A DNA stretch of 64,000 bases from Pantoea vagans (GCF_001506165.1 NZ_CP011427.1:3906001-3970000), one strand, 5' to 3'. Shown: positions 9,534-20,953, counted from the first letter of the stretch. The notes: generated by a model from the sequence alone, not told the origin. Numbers and translations: made by a program.

Positions 9534-10783
9534 TTTTTCCGGCAATAAATCATAAATACGCCACAACAAAGGGCGAAATAGAGCACGTAGGTCGCCATAT
9601 AGGCTTGTGCAGCTCCGGCTGTGCCATGTAGTGGGATCAGCCAATGAGAAAACGCGGTCAGCAGCACAAACTGGCTGATTTCCGTCAATATATAGAAACG
9701 CAGCGACGCTTTGGCGATCACCAGGTATCCGAAAACATAGGCGCCGACTTTAAAGACGTCGCCACACAACTGCCAGACAAAAAGGTCGCGCATTGCGGCA
9801 AATTGCGGCGAAAACAGCAGCCAGATAGCGACATCGCGCAGCAACCAGACACAAAAACTGGCCGCCGCCACCGCAGGTAAAACAAAGCGCAGTGCGCGCC
9901 CCATCTCACGTGCAATCTGTGGTTTGCTCTCCAGCCGTGCCAGCGTAGGCAGTAACCAGACGCTGAAAGTAGCGGTGATGAACTGCAAATAGGCGTCAGA
10001 AATACTGGTGACGCCCTGCCACAACCCCACTTGCGCCCATCCCTGCTGTTGCGCCAGCAAATTACGCATCATTACCCATGCCACCGGTAAGGTGACCGAG
10101 GTGATCAGCGCCATCAGGGTAAACTTCGCCAGATTCCGCGCCAGCTCAGGCTGCCACGTCGGTTTGAGCCAGCGCAGTGGCAGCACCTGTTGATGACGCC
10201 GCAGCATCAGCAGTGCCGGGAACACCAGCAGTGCCGGAACCAGGGCCACCCCCACCAGCGCACCGGGATAACCGCCAAGCCACCAGCACAGCACATAGCC
10301 CAGCACACCCACCAGGCTTCCCGCAATCAGCGCCAGCGCATTGCCGCGCGCATCGCGAAAACCTTTCAGCAACGCCAGTGTCAGATTGGCCCAGGCAATA
10401 CCGAACTGCAGAAACGCCACAATGCGCACCACATTCGCGTATTGCTCATGGCCAAACAGCGCATGGCTTATCGGCCCTGCTGCCAGCAAAAACACCAGCG
10501 CCACCAGAGTGGAAAAGCCCAACACCATGGCTGATGCCGTGCCCGTCACGGCCCGCAGTTGCGCGGGCTGCTGCTGAAACTGCGCGACATAGGTGGTCAC
10601 GCCATTAAAAATGCCTGCCCCGGCTAATACGCCCAGCACGGTGACCAACTGACGGAAGTTACCCGCCTGCCCTATTCCCTCCGGCCCAAAGCTCACCGCC
10701 AGCAGTTTCACCACCAGCAAACCGGCGACAATTTTGACCAGCGTAGAGGAGGCGGTCCAGACCGAGGCTTTTGCTAACGACAT
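9530..10783 (-). CDS. wzxE: ECA lipid III flippase
   Basis: Translocates undecaprenyl-PP-trisaccharide across the inner membrane. The 417-residue protein has about twelve membrane segments, a polysaccharide-exporter (MOP superfamily) N-terminus (MSLAKASVWTASSTLVKIVAGLLVVKLLAVSFGPEGIGQAGNFRQ) and the length of E. coli WzxE (416). It overlaps both neighbours: its ATG with the wecE stop (TGATG) and its stop with wecF. Confidence 0.95.
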   Translation of the reverse strand: MSLAKASVWTASSTLVKIVAGLLVVKLLAVSFGPEGIGQAGNFRQLVTVLGVLAGAGIFNGVTTYVAQFQQQPAQLRAVTGTASAMVLGFSTLVALVFLLAAGPISHALFGHEQYANVVRIVAFLQFGIAWANLTLALLKGFRDARGNALALIAGSLVGVLGYVLCWWLGGYPGALVGVALVPALLVFPALLMLRRHQQVLPLRWLKPTWQPELARNLAKFTLMALITSVTLPVAWVMMRNLLAQQQGWAQVGLWQGVTSISDAYLQFITATFSVWLLPTLARLESKPQIAREMGRALRFVLPAVAAASFCVWLLRDVAIWLLFSPQFAAMRDLFVWQLCGDVFKVGAYVFGYLVIAKASLRFYILTEISQFVLLTAFSHWLIPLHGTAGAAQAYMATYVLYFALCCGVFMIYCRKK

Positions 10784-11913
10784 CAGGCAAAGAAGCTCAG
10801 CAACGAACTGATCACCGTACGCTGATTGTTGTCTGAAAGGTTATAGAACAGCGGCAGGCGCAGCAGGCGCTCGCTCTCTGAAGTGGTGAAGACATCATCG
10901 CCCAGGAAGCGGCCAAACCGCTCGCCAGCAGGTGAAGAGTGCAGCGGAATATAGTGGAACACCGTGAGGATCTCGGCCTCTTTCATCCAATTAATCAGAG
11001 CCTGACGATCGTCGCTATCGCGCAGTTTGATATAGAACATGTGGGCGTTGTGGCGGCAGTGCTTCGGCACCACCGGTATTTCGATACGCCCTGCCGCTGC
11101 CAGCGGTTGCAGCGCATCGTAATAGCGCTGCCACAGTCGCAGGCGCTGCTGGTTGATGCGCTCAGCCGCTTCCAGCTGTGCCCACAAGTAGGCGGCTTGC
11201 AGATCCGCCATCAGATAGCTCGAACCGATATCGCGCCAGGTGTATTTATCCACCTGCCCACGGAAGAACTGGCTACGGTTGGTGCCCTTTTCACGAATAA
11301 TCTCGGCACGTTCGACCAACTTCGCATCGTTGATCAGCGTCGCGCCCCCTTCACCCCCGGCAGTGTAGTTTTTGGTTTCATGGAAGCTAAAGCAGCCAAT
11401 GTGACCAATGGTGCCCAGCGCACGCCCTTTGTATTGGGACATCACGCCTTGTGCCGCATCTTCAATCACAAACAGCTGATGCTTCGCCGCCAGCGCCATG
11501 ATGCTGTCCATCTCGCAAGCCACGCCCGCGTAATGCACCGGGACAATTGCGCGGGTCTTGGCAGTAATCGCCGCTTCGATCAGGGTTTCGTCGATATTAA
11601 GGGTATCAGGGCGCACATCCACAAACACAATGGTCGCACCGCGCAGCACGAAGGCGTTGGCGGTTGAAACAAAGGTATAGCTCGGCATGATCACTTCATC
11701 ACCGGGCTGGATATCGATCAGTATCGCGGCCATTTCCAGTGAGGCAGTGCATGACGGCGTCAGCAGGACTTTTTTACTGCCAAAATGTTGCTCCATCCAC
11801 TGCTGACAGCGTCGGGTAAAGCCACCATCACCACAGAGTTTGCCGCTGGCCATCGCCGACTGCATATATTCAACTTCGCTGCCTACAACCGGAGGCGCAT
11901 TAAATGGGATCAT
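10783..11913 (-). CDS. wecE: dTDP-4-amino-4,6-dideoxygalactose transaminase
   Basis: PLP-dependent aminotransferase converting dTDP-4-keto-6-deoxyglucose to dTDP-Fuc4N, the precursor of Fuc4NAc. The 376 residues equal E. coli WecE. The DegT/DnrJ/EryC1 fold is shown by LTPSCTASLEMA, PSYTFVSTANAFVLRGA, VIEDAAQG and the Schiff-base lysine in SFHETKNYTAGGEGG. It overlaps wecD by 4 bases. Confidence 0.96.
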   Translation of the reverse strand: MIPFNAPPVVGSEVEYMQSAMASGKLCGDGGFTRRCQQWMEQHFGSKKVLLTPSCTASLEMAAILIDIQPGDEVIMPSYTFVSTANAFVLRGATIVFVDVRPDTLNIDETLIEAAITAKTRAIVPVHYAGVACEMDSIMALAAKHQLFVIEDAAQGVMSQYKGRALGTIGHIGCFSFHETKNYTAGGEGGATLINDAKLVERAEIIREKGTNRSQFFRGQVDKYTWRDIGSSYLMADLQAAYLWAQLEAAERINQQRLRLWQRYYDALQPLAAAGRIEIPVVPKHCRHNAHMFYIKLRDSDDRQALINWMKEAEILTVFHYIPLHSSPAGERFGRFLGDDVFTTSESERLLRLPLFYNLSDNNQRTVISSLLSFFA

Positions 11914-12608
11914 GAGGCATTCCTGTAAAACCAGTAAGCGGTGCTTTCAAGCCGGGCACCGCTGCGTAAATAGAGGCGCATCGCCGTGAGATTACTGAGT
12001 TGCGTGGCCACACGCAGGCGCTCAAGTTGGCGCACACGGCCCCAGTCTGCGGCAGCCAGTAACAAACGTTGTCCGATTCCCTGGCCCTGGGCATGCGGCA
12101 ATACGGCCAGCAAGCCAATGCGCGCATCGCCTTCTACTTCTCGCATTGAGACAAATCCCTGCAATGCGCCACTCTCATCGCTGGCCACCAGGCATTGATG
12201 ATCAAAGGTGCCGCGCACAGCATTCTCAATCCATTGCGCGTAGAAGCGTCCGCTGTCCTCGGGATCGAACCAGGGTGCACGAAAACGACTCAGCCGAAAT
12301 GCCTGCGAGGCCGCCTCACGTAATGCCGGGATTTGCGCTTCACGCGCAATACGCACCCCCATTTGCCGTTCGGTGCGTTTGATATTGAGCGCGAGGTCCG
12401 CTTCCCCCTCAACCAGCTGGAACCCCTGCTGGCTCAGAGCATCAATCACCTCAATGCGCTCGGCAGGCACTTTGGCCTGCCACAGCGTAGCAGGCTGCTG
12501 CAGCGCTTCCTCAAGGGAGAGTTCGCCATCCAGCATCACGCGGGCGCTGTTTACGCCAAAAAAATCGCTCTCCCACGCAAGGGGATTAATACTGACGCGG
12601 ACGGGCAT
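11910..12608 (-). CDS. wecD: dTDP-fucosamine acetyltransferase
   Basis: GNAT-family enzyme that N-acetylates dTDP-Fuc4N with acetyl-CoA. Residues [32 protein letters not shown] match E. coli WecD closely, and a Q-x-x-G-x-G acetyl-CoA loop is present in [13 protein letters not shown]. The product is 232 residues from the chosen ATG ([10 protein letters not shown], like E. coli MPVRASIEPL); an alternative ATG three codons upstream cannot be excluded. The N-terminal half (about residues 15-80) is divergent from E. coli. It overlaps rffH by 23 bases. Confidence 0.9.
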   Translation of the reverse strand: MPVRVSINPLAWESDFFGVNSARVMLDGELSLEEALQQPATLWQAKVPAERIEVIDALSQQGFQLVEGEADLALNIKRTERQMGVRIAREAQIPALREAASQAFRLSRFRAPWFDPEDSGRFYAQWIENAVRGTFDHQCLVASDESGALQGFVSMREVEGDARIGLLAVLPHAQGQGIGQRLLLAAADWGRVRQLERLRVATQLSNLTAMRLYLRSGARLESTAYWFYRNAS

Positions 12609-13467
12609 GGAGAACATCCAGCAGATATTGGCCGTAGCCGGTTTTAGTCAGCGCCTGGGCAGCCGCAAGCAGTTGATCGTCACTGAGCCAGCCATTGCGC
12701 CACGCAATCTCTTCCAGGCAGGCAATCTTAAAGCCCTGCCGTTTTTCTACCGTCTGCACAAACATACTCGCTTCAATCAAGCTGTCATGCGTACCGGTAT
12801 CCAGCCAGGCGAAACCGCGCCCGAGTAACTCAACCGACAATTCACCCTGCTCAAGGTACATTTGGTTGATGGCGGTAATTTCCAGTTCTCCCCGTTCAGA
12901 GGGCTGCACCTGTTTGGCAAACTCCACCACGCGGTTGTCGTAGAAATAGAGACCTGTCACTGCCCAGCGAGATTTGGGTTGCTTTGGCTTTTCCTCAATC
13001 GAAAGCGCGTTAAAGTCATCATCAAACTCAACGACACCAAAACGTTCAGGATCCATGACCTGATAAGCAAAGACCGTGGCGCCCGTGCTACGCGCAGCCA
13101 CTTTCTTCAGTTTTGGGCTGAAGCCTTGACCAAAATAGAGGTTATCGCCCAGCACCAGACAGCAGCTATCATCGCCAATGAAAGCTTCACCGATAATAAA
13201 TGCCTGCGCTAATCCATCCGGGCTGGGCTGTTCCGCAAACTGCAGTTGCAGCCCGAATTCACTGCCATCCCCCAGCAGGCGCTCAAAATGCGCTCGATCT
13301 TCCGGGGTCGTGATGATCAGGATCTCGCGGATACCCGCCAACATCAGCACCGACAGCGGATAGTAAATCATCGGTTTGTCGTATACCGGCAGCAATTGCT
13401 TCGAGATTGCACGCGTGATGGGATGTAAACGCGTGCCCGATCCCCCTGCCAGAATGATACCTTTCAT
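12586..13467 (-). CDS. rffH: Glucose-1-phosphate thymidylyltransferase
   Basis: Makes dTDP-glucose from dTTP and glucose-1-phosphate for the ECA Fuc4NAc branch. The 293 residues equal E. coli RffH. The nucleotidyltransferase signature [11 protein letters not shown] (residues 8-18), [27 protein letters not shown] and EEKPKQPKS is intact. rffG lies 23 bp upstream. It is closely related to RfbA/RmlA; the ECA context decides the name. Confidence 0.94.
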   Translation of the reverse strand: MKGIILAGGSGTRLHPITRAISKQLLPVYDKPMIYYPLSVLMLAGIREILIITTPEDRAHFERLLGDGSEFGLQLQFAEQPSPDGLAQAFIIGEAFIGDDSCCLVLGDNLYFGQGFSPKLKKVAARSTGATVFAYQVMDPERFGVVEFDDDFNALSIEEKPKQPKSRWAVTGLYFYDNRVVEFAKQVQPSERGELEITAINQMYLEQGELSVELLGRGFAWLDTGTHDSLIEASMFVQTVEKRQGFKIACLEEIAWRNGWLSDDQLLAAAQALTKTGYGQYLLDVLHARPRQY

Positions 13468-13490
13468 CGATGCTTCTCCTGAATGACGCT

Positions 13491-14567
13491 TTAGCGCGGA
13501 ATGGCTAAACCCAACCGCTCACCACGATAGCTGCCGTTGAGAATCGCCTGCCACCATGGCGGATTGGCCAGATACCACTGCACGGTTTTACGAATGCCAC
13601 TTTCAAAGGTTTCCTGTGGCGTCCATCCCAACTCACGCGCAATTTTGCTGGCATCAATAGCGTAACGTTGATCGTGACCCGGCCTGTCAGTGACAAAGGT
13701 AATCAGATCGCGATAGCACGTCAGATGCGCCGCTCGCTGCTGCGGTGCCAGTTCGTCTAGCAAATCGCACAGCGTTTCAACCACCTCAATATTACGGCGT
13801 TCGTTGTGCCCGCCAATATTGTAGGTTTCCCCGACTTTGCCGTTGCTCACCACGCTATAGAGCGCGCGCGCGTGGTCTTCAACGTACAACCAGTCACGAA
13901 TCTGGCTACCATTGCCATACACCGGCAGTGGTTTGCCCGCCAGCGCATTGATGATGGTGAGCGGAATCAGCTTTTCTGGAAAATGGTAAGGACCATAATT
14001 GTTGGAACAGTTGGTGACGATTATCGGCAAGCCATAAGTGCGTAGCCAGGCCCGAACTAAATGATCGCTACTGGCTTTGGTGGCGGAATAAGGGCTGCTC
14101 GGTGCGTACGGTGTCGTTTCAGAAAAGAAATCATCACTACCGTGCAAATCGCCAAACACTTCGTCGGTGGAAATATGGTGGAAAATGAAGCCTTTTTTGC
14201 GCTCATCGTCCATTTGATTCCAGTAATGGCGTGCCGCTTCCAGCAACTGATAGGTGCCGACAATATTGGTTTCGACGAAGGCAATTGGCCCATCAATCGA
14301 ACGGTCGACGTGACTTTCAGCCGCCAGATGCATAATGCAATCAGGCTGATGCTGTGCCATGACGCGATCCAGTTCAGCACGATCGCAGATATCAACCTGT
14401 TCAAAAGCAAAACGCGCACTCTGCTGCACAGGTGCCAGAGAGGCTAAATTCCCGGCATAACTGAGTTTATCCACCACCACGACACGATGGTTAGTCTGCT
14501 CAATCAGGAAACGCACCAGCGCAGAACCGATAAATCCGGCGCCTCCGGTGACCAGGAACTGTTTCAT
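13491..14567 (-). CDS. rffG: dTDP-glucose 4,6-dehydratase
   Basis: NAD-dependent short-chain dehydratase forming dTDP-4-keto-6-deoxyglucose. It is 358 residues (E. coli 355). Visible are the Rossmann motif GGAGFIGS (residues 8-15), [12 protein letters not shown], the catalytic region [12 protein letters not shown] with the Thr-Asp-Glu triad, and Y-x-x-x-K in [10 protein letters not shown]. The start overlaps the wecC stop by 4 bases. It is paralogous to RfbB; named by operon context. Confidence 0.94.
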   Translation of the reverse strand: MKQFLVTGGAGFIGSALVRFLIEQTNHRVVVVDKLSYAGNLASLAPVQQSARFAFEQVDICDRAELDRVMAQHQPDCIMHLAAESHVDRSIDGPIAFVETNIVGTYQLLEAARHYWNQMDDERKKGFIFHHISTDEVFGDLHGSDDFFSETTPYAPSSPYSATKASSDHLVRAWLRTYGLPIIVTNCSNNYGPYHFPEKLIPLTIINALAGKPLPVYGNGSQIRDWLYVEDHARALYSVVSNGKVGETYNIGGHNERRNIEVVETLCDLLDELAPQQRAAHLTCYRDLITFVTDRPGHDQRYAIDASKIARELGWTPQETFESGIRKTVQWYLANPPWWQAILNGSYRGERLGLAIPR

Positions 14568-15826
14568 CGCCAGACACCTTTAGTATCGACGACCCACGGC
14601 TGCGCGATGCGACTCGTGTCAATCGCGCGGAACTGAGCGTGATCGACCAACATCACCAGAATATCCGCCTGTTGCAGCGCATCTTCGGTGGAAACCAGCG
14701 TGGCCTCTTGCGCCAGGCGTGCGGGGATCTCTTCGATATGCGGCTCCACCACCAGCGTCGGGCCGCTGTGCCATTCCGCAATCAGATGCGCCACCGTCAT
14801 GGCTGGGCTTTCGCGCAAATCGTCAATGTTGGGTTTGAATGCCAGACCAAAGCAGGCAATCGTCACTTCGCTCGCGCGCTTGCCGCTGGCGGTCAGGCAT
14901 TCGGCAAGCTGCTGTTTGACTTGATCCAGCACCCAGGTCGGCTTCGCATCATTCACTTCACGCGCCGTGCGGATTAAGCGCGCCAAATCCGGGTTCTGCG
15001 CCACGATAAACCAAGGATCGACCGCGATGCAGTGGCCGCCAACGCCGGGACCGGGTTGCAAAATATTGACGCGAGGATGGCGGTTCGCCAGCGCAATCAG
15101 CTCCCACACATTAATCGCCTGTTCTGCACAAATCAGCGACAGCTCGTTGGCGAAAGCGATGTTCACATCGCGGAAGCTGTTTTCGGTGAGTTTGCACATC
15201 TCGGCGGTGCGGGCGTTGGTTTCAACACATTCACCACGCAAGAAGATTCGATACAGTTCACTGGCGCGTGCCGAACAGGCAGGCGTCATGCCGCCGATCA
15301 CCCGATCGTTCTCCAGCAGTTCAACCATCACTTTGCCGGGCAGCACGCGCTCGGGGCAGTAGGCGATAAACACGTTGCAGTCATCACCGTGCTGGGGAAA
15401 ACGCAGATCGGGACGTGACTCAGCCAGCCATGCTGCCATTTGTTCCGTGGTTCCCACTGGAGAGGTGGATTCCAGAATGACGAGATCACCCGCTTTCAGT
15501 ACCGGTGCAATCGACAGCGCCGCCGCCTGCACATAACTGAGATCGGGCTGATGATCGCCGATAAAAGGCGTGGGCACGGCGATCAGGAAGGCATCGGCGG
15601 CTTCAGCCTGAGTTGTCGCACGCAGATAACTGGCCAGCACGGCGTCACGCACCACATCACCCAGCTCGGGTTCAACAATGTGGATGTCACCGCGGTTAAT
15701 GGTGTCGACCGCGCGGGCATTGATGTCCACGCCGATCACGCGCTTTCCCTTTGAGGCAAAAACAGCTGCCGTTGGCAGCCCAATGTAGCCCAGTCCGATA
15801 ACGGAAATGGTATTAAAACTCATCAT
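14564..15826 (-). CDS. wecC: UDP-ManNAc dehydrogenase
   Basis: Oxidises UDP-ManNAc twice with NAD+ to UDP-ManNAcA, the donor used by WecG. The 420-residue product has the UDP-glucose/GDP-mannose dehydrogenase layout: NAD fold [29 protein letters not shown], the catalytic cysteine in [15 protein letters not shown] and a C-terminal UDP-binding domain ending [13 protein letters not shown]. Two tandem ATGs (15826 and 15823) exist; the first overlaps the wecB stop (TAATG) and the second matches the E. coli MSF start. Confidence 0.95.
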   Translation of the reverse strand: MMSFNTISVIGLGYIGLPTAAVFASKGKRVIGVDINARAVDTINRGDIHIVEPELGDVVRDAVLASYLRATTQAEAADAFLIAVPTPFIGDHQPDLSYVQAAALSIAPVLKAGDLVILESTSPVGTTEQMAAWLAESRPDLRFPQHGDDCNVFIAYCPERVLPGKVMVELLENDRVIGGMTPACSARASELYRIFLRGECVETNARTAEMCKLTENSFRDVNIAFANELSLICAEQAINVWELIALANRHPRVNILQPGPGVGGHCIAVDPWFIVAQNPDLARLIRTAREVNDAKPTWVLDQVKQQLAECLTASGKRASEVTIACFGLAFKPNIDDLRESPAMTVAHLIAEWHSGPTLVVEPHIEEIPARLAQEATLVSTEDALQQADILVMLVDHAQFRAIDTSRIAQPWVVDTKGVWR

Positions 15827-16950
15827 TATGCTCTGTATTGTTTGAGTGCCTGCAAGATGCGCGCGCAGGCCTGACCATCGCCGTACGGATTATGTGCACG
15901 ACTCATGACCTGCCAGGCTTCATCATCCTGTAGCAACACGCTGACTTCTGCGACGATACGATTAACGTCAGTGCCAACCAGCTTCACCGTACCGGCATCC
16001 ACCGCTTCCGGACGCTCAGTGGTGTCACGCATCACCAGCACCGGTTTGCCCAGCGAAGGGGCCTCTTCCTGGATGCCGCCGGAATCGGTCAGAATCAGCC
16101 AGGAGCGGTTCATCAGCCAGACAAACGGCAAATACTCTTGCGGCTCAATCAGGATGATATTGTCGATACCGCTGAGAATGCGGTTTACCGGCTCACTGAC
16201 GTTAGGATTGAGATGGACAGGATAGACAATCTGCGCCTGCGGATGCTGACGCGCAATCTGCGCCAGTGCGCTGCAAATGCGTTCAAAGCCTCCACCGAAA
16301 CTTTCACGGCGATGGCCAGTGACCAGAATCAGTTTCTTATCCGCATCCAGGAACGGATAGCGTGCCGCTAAACGCGCATTGAGATCGACATCATCCAGCA
16401 CGCGATCGCGCACCCACAGCAACGCATCAATCACCGTATTACCGGTGACAAAAATACGTGCATCGGGGAGATTTTCGCGCAGCAGGTTCTGTCGTGAATT
16501 TTCCGTTGGCGTAAAGTGGTAGCTGGCTAAATGCCCGGTCAAGGTGCGGTTGGCTTCTTCCGGCCAGGGCGACATCAGGTTGCCGGTGCGTAAACCCGCT
16601 TCCACATGCCCGACCGGAATCTGATGGTAAAACGCGGCCAGGCTGGCAGCGAAAGTGGTGGTGGTATCACCGTGCACCAACACTAAATCGGGCTGAAAAT
16701 CGGCCAATACCGTTTTCATACCTTGCAAGATACGGCTGGTAATCTCTGTCAGCCCCTGCTCGGGGCGCATGATATTGAGATCGTAATCAGGTTGCAGCTT
16801 GAACAGCCGCAGCACCTGATCGAGCATTTCACGATGCTGCGCCGTCACGCACAAGCGTGCGTCAAACGCAGGATCGTCCGCCAGTGCCTGCACCAGCGGA
16901 GCCATTTTGATCGCCTCAGGACGCGTGCCAAATACGGTCAGAACTTTCAC
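15826..16950 (-). CDS. wecB: UDP-GlcNAc 2-epimerase (non-hydrolysing)
   Basis: Interconverts UDP-GlcNAc and UDP-ManNAc. The product is 374 residues from a GTG at 16950 ([19 protein letters not shown]), against 376 in E. coli. A longer open frame to 17028 reads into wzzE and is unlike the family. Signature parts are [46 protein letters not shown] and RDTTERPEA. Only 10 bp separate it from wzzE, with AGAGAAG ahead of the GTG as the likely ribosome-binding site. Confidence 0.94.
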   Translation of the reverse strand: MKVLTVFGTRPEAIKMAPLVQALADDPAFDARLCVTAQHREMLDQVLRLFKLQPDYDLNIMRPEQGLTEITSRILQGMKTVLADFQPDLVLVHGDTTTTFAASLAAFYHQIPVGHVEAGLRTGNLMSPWPEEANRTLTGHLASYHFTPTENSRQNLLRENLPDARIFVTGNTVIDALLWVRDRVLDDVDLNARLAARYPFLDADKKLILVTGHRRESFGGGFERICSALAQIARQHPQAQIVYPVHLNPNVSEPVNRILSGIDNIILIEPQEYLPFVWLMNRSWLILTDSGGIQEEAPSLGKPVLVMRDTTERPEAVDAGTVKLVGTDVNRIVAEVSVLLQDDEAWQVMSRAHNPYGDGQACARILQALKQYRA

Positions 16951-16960
16951 GTGGCTTCTC

Positions 16961-18010
16961 TTAATGGCTGGTTGGTAACGTTGAACGAGGACGGCGCACC
17001 AGCGCGACACCTGAACCCACCAGCGCACCGATCACGCCCCACATGATCATCATAAACACCCGGCGCGGACTATCGCGCGATACCGGTTCTTCCGGGGTGC
17101 GCAGGTAGCGATAAGTCTGGAACGGTTTGTCCAAACGCGCGCCCGCCTGCAGCGTACCCAGCATCGCCCTGTTTTGATCATAGCTTAAATCGTAAGCGGG
17201 ACCGCTCGCCTGTAGCGTATCCAACTGCGCTTGTAGCATTTGCTGACCCAACAGGAAGCGGTCGCTATCGGGCAGCGCCTCACCGGTGGCAGGTGCGCGA
17301 TTCTCTTTAATCCCCTGCTGACTGGCCACTTTCAATGCTTGTTCAATGCGTTGACGCTGGCGGTCAAACACCGACTGGGCCACTTCCTGTTGACGATTCA
17401 CCTGCGCCAGCAGTTGTACGGTGCGCGCCTGCCATGCACCTTTCAACTCGGCATTGAGATGACGCGCCGCACGCTCGCTGGCATAGGCGATATATTGACG
17501 CAGTAGATTGTTGGCGTCGCTGGCGGTTTCAGCAATCAGTTTGATGTTATCCAGCGTGTTGTGCGCCGCATCCGCCGGCGTGAACTGGATATTGGTGATC
17601 ATGTCGTCGAGCAGTGCTGCATCATTGTGGGCGTTGCCACTTTTGCGGCTTTTGTAATACTCGGTTTGCTGCCAGAAGTCACGACGCGTATCCCAGGAGG
17701 CCAGCTGCATGGTGAACTCCTGATACACCTCATCCATCACCGTAGGGGCAGGCGTATTAAGATTGAGCGTATTGGTGCGCACATCAAGATTATTGAGAAA
17801 CTGCTGCTGCACGAAGAAATCGCCCAGCATATTCACCGTTGGGCGATCGGTCACCGCCGTGGTGCTCCACGCTTGTCTCATCAACATTGAGGCCAGCCAG
17901 GCCAGCAGGGCAAACAGCAGCGCGCAGCCGATAATCCAGCGCTTGCCGCGCCATAACGTGCAGCCCAGGCCGCGCACATCCAGTTCGTTCTCCACAACGA
18001 CAGAGGTCAT
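16961..18010 (-). CDS. wzzE: ECA chain-length regulator
   Basis: Class 1 polysaccharide co-polymerase that sets the modal length of ECA chains made by WzyE. It is 349 residues with two membrane segments (about 25-46 and 317-338) flanking a periplasmic coiled-coil domain, the standard Wzz topology, and the Pro/Gly-rich [13 protein letters not shown] second segment. The [10 protein letters not shown]-terminal motif is shared with E. coli WzzE. An AAGGAC site lies ahead of the ATG. Confidence 0.95.
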   Translation of the reverse strand: MTSVVVENELDVRGLGCTLWRGKRWIIGCALLFALLAWLASMLMRQAWSTTAVTDRPTVNMLGDFFVQQQFLNNLDVRTNTLNLNTPAPTVMDEVYQEFTMQLASWDTRRDFWQQTEYYKSRKSGNAHNDAALLDDMITNIQFTPADAAHNTLDNIKLIAETASDANNLLRQYIAYASERAARHLNAELKGAWQARTVQLLAQVNRQQEVAQSVFDRQRQRIEQALKVASQQGIKENRAPATGEALPDSDRFLLGQQMLQAQLDTLQASGPAYDLSYDQNRAMLGTLQAGARLDKPFQTYRYLRTPEEPVSRDSPRRVFMMIMWGVIGALVGSGVALVRRPRSTLPTSH

Positions 18011-18045
18011 AACAAAAGTCCTTATCCGGGTACTGATCGGGTAAT

Positions 18046-19137
18046 TTATTTTTTATCTTCGCTGCTACTTTGCCAGCGACGTTTTATGCGACGGATTTTG
18101 CGTGCCACACGCCAGGCGTGTTTCAGGCAATAGCCATAAAGGAAGAATGCCATCAGGAATAACACCAGCATCACCCACTCGGGGATGAAGGCAAGATATT
18201 CACCCAATACGCCAATGCCCGCCAGAATCGCTGCGGCTACAGTGATCAGGACAAACGCCTGACGTGAAGTAAAACCGGCGCGCATGATTAAATGGTGAAT
18301 GTGCTGGCGGTCAGCCGAAAACGGGCTCATGCCTTTGCGTAAGCGGCGATACATAATGGCCACCATGTCCATCAACGGAATGGCAATCAGCCATAATGCT
18401 GTGACAGGGGTAATCGGGTGACTCAAGCCCTGGGTGGTTTCCAGCAGAATCCAGATGATGGTGAACCCGATCATGGTGCTGCCGGCATCACCCATAAACA
18501 CTTTATAGCGGCGACCAATCAGACCAAGGTTCAATAAGATATAGGGAATAGTGGCCGCAATCATGGCGAAGCACCACATCGCAAGGCTGGTCTGACCGTC
18601 GAAATAGAGGATGATGCCCATCGCCGCAAAAGTGACGCTGGCAAGGCCTCCCAGCAGGCCGTCAATCCCATCAACCATATTGAAGGCGTTGATCGCTGCC
18701 CAGACGGCAAACAGTGTGAGCACATAGCCAAAAGGCCCTACAACCAACTCCACAGGGCCGATAATAAAACCGAGGCTCAACAGATACAGCTTGGCACCGA
18801 CCATCATCACAATGGCGACGGCTGCCTGCACTAACGCGCGAATTTTAACGCTGATATCGAAGCGATCGTCCAGCGCACCGACCAGCACCAACACACCTGC
18901 GCACGCAAGATAGAGTGAAGCATGGGGCAAATAATAATCTGAAATAGCGAAAGCAAAGCAGATCCCCGCATAAACGGAAATCCCGCCCACTAAGGGAATG
19001 GCGCCATGGTGTCGTTTTCTTGAATTAGGCGTGTCCACCAGCCCAATTTTTTTAGCTGCTTTGCGAGCAAAAAATAGGAACACTAAGGTAAAAAGAAAAA
19101 CTAAACCCAGCTCAGTACTCATAGTGAGTAAATTCAC
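18046..19137 (-). CDS. wecA: Undecaprenyl-phosphate GlcNAc-1-phosphate transferase
   Basis: Initiates ECA (and many O-antigens) by moving GlcNAc-1-P from UDP-GlcNAc to undecaprenyl phosphate. It is a polytopic membrane enzyme of 363 residues (E. coli 367) with about eleven segments, GALDDRFD, NAFNMVDGIDGLLGG, GDAGSTMIGF and the RRLRKGMSPFSADRQHIHHLIM loop. The start is a GTG at 19137 (VNLLTMSTEL, E. coli MNLLTVSTDL); the open frame continues to 19305 without homology. It is the first wec gene, about 260 bp after rho. Confidence 0.94.
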   Translation of the reverse strand: MNLLTMSTELGLVFLFTLVFLFFARKAAKKIGLVDTPNSRKRHHGAIPLVGGISVYAGICFAFAISDYYLPHASLYLACAGVLVLVGALDDRFDISVKIRALVQAAVAIVMMVGAKLYLLSLGFIIGPVELVVGPFGYVLTLFAVWAAINAFNMVDGIDGLLGGLASVTFAAMGIILYFDGQTSLAMWCFAMIAATIPYILLNLGLIGRRYKVFMGDAGSTMIGFTIIWILLETTQGLSHPITPVTALWLIAIPLMDMVAIMYRRLRKGMSPFSADRQHIHHLIMRAGFTSRQAFVLITVAAAILAGIGVLGEYLAFIPEWVMLVLFLMAFFLYGYCLKHAWRVARKIRRIKRRWQSSSEDKK

Positions 19138-19310
19138 GTTAACGCTCTCAGCTAAAATCATCGACAACAATAAGCAAGATCCTTGCCATTGCCGTATATC
19201 CTTTGTCCGAATTCTGCCTGCGAAAAGTCTGATTGCTGAAAAAAGCAGCACCTTTCTGGCACAATCATCATAATGCTTCCTGACTGGGCTAATCCTAATG
19301 CCCATAAATG

Positions 19311-19337
19311 AAAAACGCCACGTTAAGACGTGGCGTT
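19311..19337 (-). terminator. Terminator between rho and wecA
   Basis: On the minus strand a perfect 10-bp stem AACGCCACGT/ACGTGGCGTT with a 4-base loop is followed by TTT. It lies 64 bp after the rho stop and separates rho from the wec operon, possibly incompletely because the T-run is short. Confidence 0.7.
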
Positions 19338-19400
19338 AGCAATAAATCCTGGCAAAGTGTGCGACCGAATCGCTTCGCTTAGCGATTCACGTTCGCCAAC

Positions 19401-20660
19401 TTATGAACGCTTCATCATATCGAAGAATTCATCATTGGTTTTGGTCATCGCCAGTTTATTGATGAGGAACTCCATCGCGTCAATTTCACCCATTGGATGG
19501 ATAATTTTGCGCAGGATCCACATCTTCTGCAGTTCTTCCTGAGAAGTCAGCAGCTCTTCTTTACGGGTACCGGAGCGATTGTAATCGATGGCCGGGAACA
19601 CACGTTTTTCCGCAATTTTACGCGACAGGTGCAGTTCCATGTTACCTGTACCTTTAAATTCTTCGTAAATCACTTCATCCATCTTCGAACCGGTATCAAC
19701 CAGCGCGGTCGCGATGATGGTCAGGCTGCCGCCCTCTTCCACGTTACGTGCCGCACCGAAGAAACGCTTTGGACGGTGCAGGGCGTTAGCATCCACACCA
19801 CCGGTTAAGACTTTACCGGAAGCTGGAACAACGGTGTTATAAGCACGGGCCAGACGAGTGATGGAGTCAAGCAGGATGATAACGTCTTTTTTATGCTCAA
19901 CCAGGCGCTTAGCCTTCTCGATCACCATCTCAGCAACCTGAACGTGGCGTGATGCTGGTTCGTCAAAGGTAGAAGCAATCACTTCACCTTTTACCAGACG
20001 CTGCATCTCGGTCACTTCTTCCGGACGCTCGTCAATCAGCAGCACCATCAACACGCAATCCGGGTAGTTGTAGGCAATGCTCTGCGCAATGTTCTGCAGC
20101 AGCATGGTTTTACCGGCTTTCGGTGGTGCCACGATCAGACCACGTTGGCCACGGCCAATTGGCGAAGCCAGGTCGAGTACACGTGCGGTCAAATCTTCGG
20201 TTGAGCCATTACCGCGCTCCATACGCAGACGATTGTTTGCGTGCAGTGGCGTGAGGTTTTCGAACAGAATCTTATTACGCGCGTTTTCCGGCTTGTCGTA
20301 GTTAACTTCGTTAACTTTCAACAGTGCAAAATAACGTTCACCCTCTTTTGGTGGGCGAATTTTGCCAGAAATGGTGTCACCAGTGCGGAGGTTGAAGCGG
20401 CGGATTTGGCTGGGAGAAACGTAGATATCATCGGGACCGGCGAGGTAGGAGCTGTCTCCAGAACGGAGGAAACCAAATCCGTCCTGCAATATCTCCAGCA
20501 CACCATCACCAAAGATGTCTTCGCCACTTTTGGCATGCTGCTTCAGGATAGAGAAAATAATATCCTGCTTGCGCATACGTGCCTGGTTTTCCAGACCCAT
20601 ATTTTCGCCGAGGGTAATCAGCTCAGAAACCGGCGTATTCTTTAATTCGGTAAGATTCAT
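19401..20660 (-). CDS. rho: Transcription termination factor Rho
   Basis: Hexameric RNA-dependent ATPase/helicase that ends transcription at Rho sites. The 419 residues equal E. coli Rho and the sequence is almost collinear. Order: N-terminal helical domain ([15 protein letters not shown]), cold-shock-like primary RNA-binding site with GFGFLR, Walker [12 protein letters not shown] (about 178-188), Walker [15 protein letters not shown], the Q-loop/secondary site and the R-loop GGVDANAL. A long leader with a small reading frame precedes it. Confidence 0.98.
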   Translation of the reverse strand: MNLTELKNTPVSELITLGENMGLENQARMRKQDIIFSILKQHAKSGEDIFGDGVLEILQDGFGFLRSGDSSYLAGPDDIYVSPSQIRRFNLRTGDTISGKIRPPKEGERYFALLKVNEVNYDKPENARNKILFENLTPLHANNRLRMERGNGSTEDLTARVLDLASPIGRGQRGLIVAPPKAGKTMLLQNIAQSIAYNYPDCVLMVLLIDERPEEVTEMQRLVKGEVIASTFDEPASRHVQVAEMVIEKAKRLVEHKKDVIILLDSITRLARAYNTVVPASGKVLTGGVDANALHRPKRFFGAARNVEEGGSLTIIATALVDTGSKMDEVIYEEFKGTGNMELHLSRKIAEKRVFPAIDYNRSGTRKEELLTSQEELQKMWILRKIIHPMGEIDAMEFLINKLAMTKTNDEFFDMMKRS

Positions 20661-20753
20661 AGTGAGGGTTCTTAAACTCGGGGTAATTCTCGAAATGATT
20701 GTCGTGAGTGGTATGGCAAAAATTCCATGCCTGTTAATGGCTCTTTTTCAACT

Positions 20754-20831
20754 CTACTCGACGATTATCGTCAGGTGTGGCGATAGGAAACGAAGAGACG
20801 GTCGAAAGGTGATGCCGAATGTGCTAGTCAT
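20754..20831 (-). CDS. rhoL: Possible rho leader peptide
   Basis: A 25-codon ATG frame (MTSTFGITFRPSLRFLSPHL...) lies in the rho leader, 93 bp upstream of the rho start. E. coli has a 33-codon leader peptide in this place; only a short PSxRF-S pattern is shared, so homology is uncertain. No strong ribosome-binding site is seen. Rho is autoregulated by attenuation in its leader, which would fit a translated leader. Confidence 0.35.
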   Translation of the reverse strand: MTSTFGITFRPSLRFLSPHLTIIVE

Positions 20832-20953
20832 CAGATTGCCAAACCACGATAACGTTCAATGCGAGCAGGGTCTGACAAGGGAAAACTTTAGATGCAAACT
20901 ACAAGGTAAGTGCGTAATGCAGTAAGGTCAACTTAACACGCCTGAAAGAGGAC

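Noticed and set aside
9534..9644. Extended wecF start giving 393 residues
   Set aside because: The 37 extra codons lie inside wzxE in another frame; the ATG at 9533 gives the family length and an ATGA overlap.
10939..11667. 242-codon plus-strand frame inside wecE
   Set aside because: Antisense to a full-length conserved aminotransferase; no domain, no ribosome-binding site.
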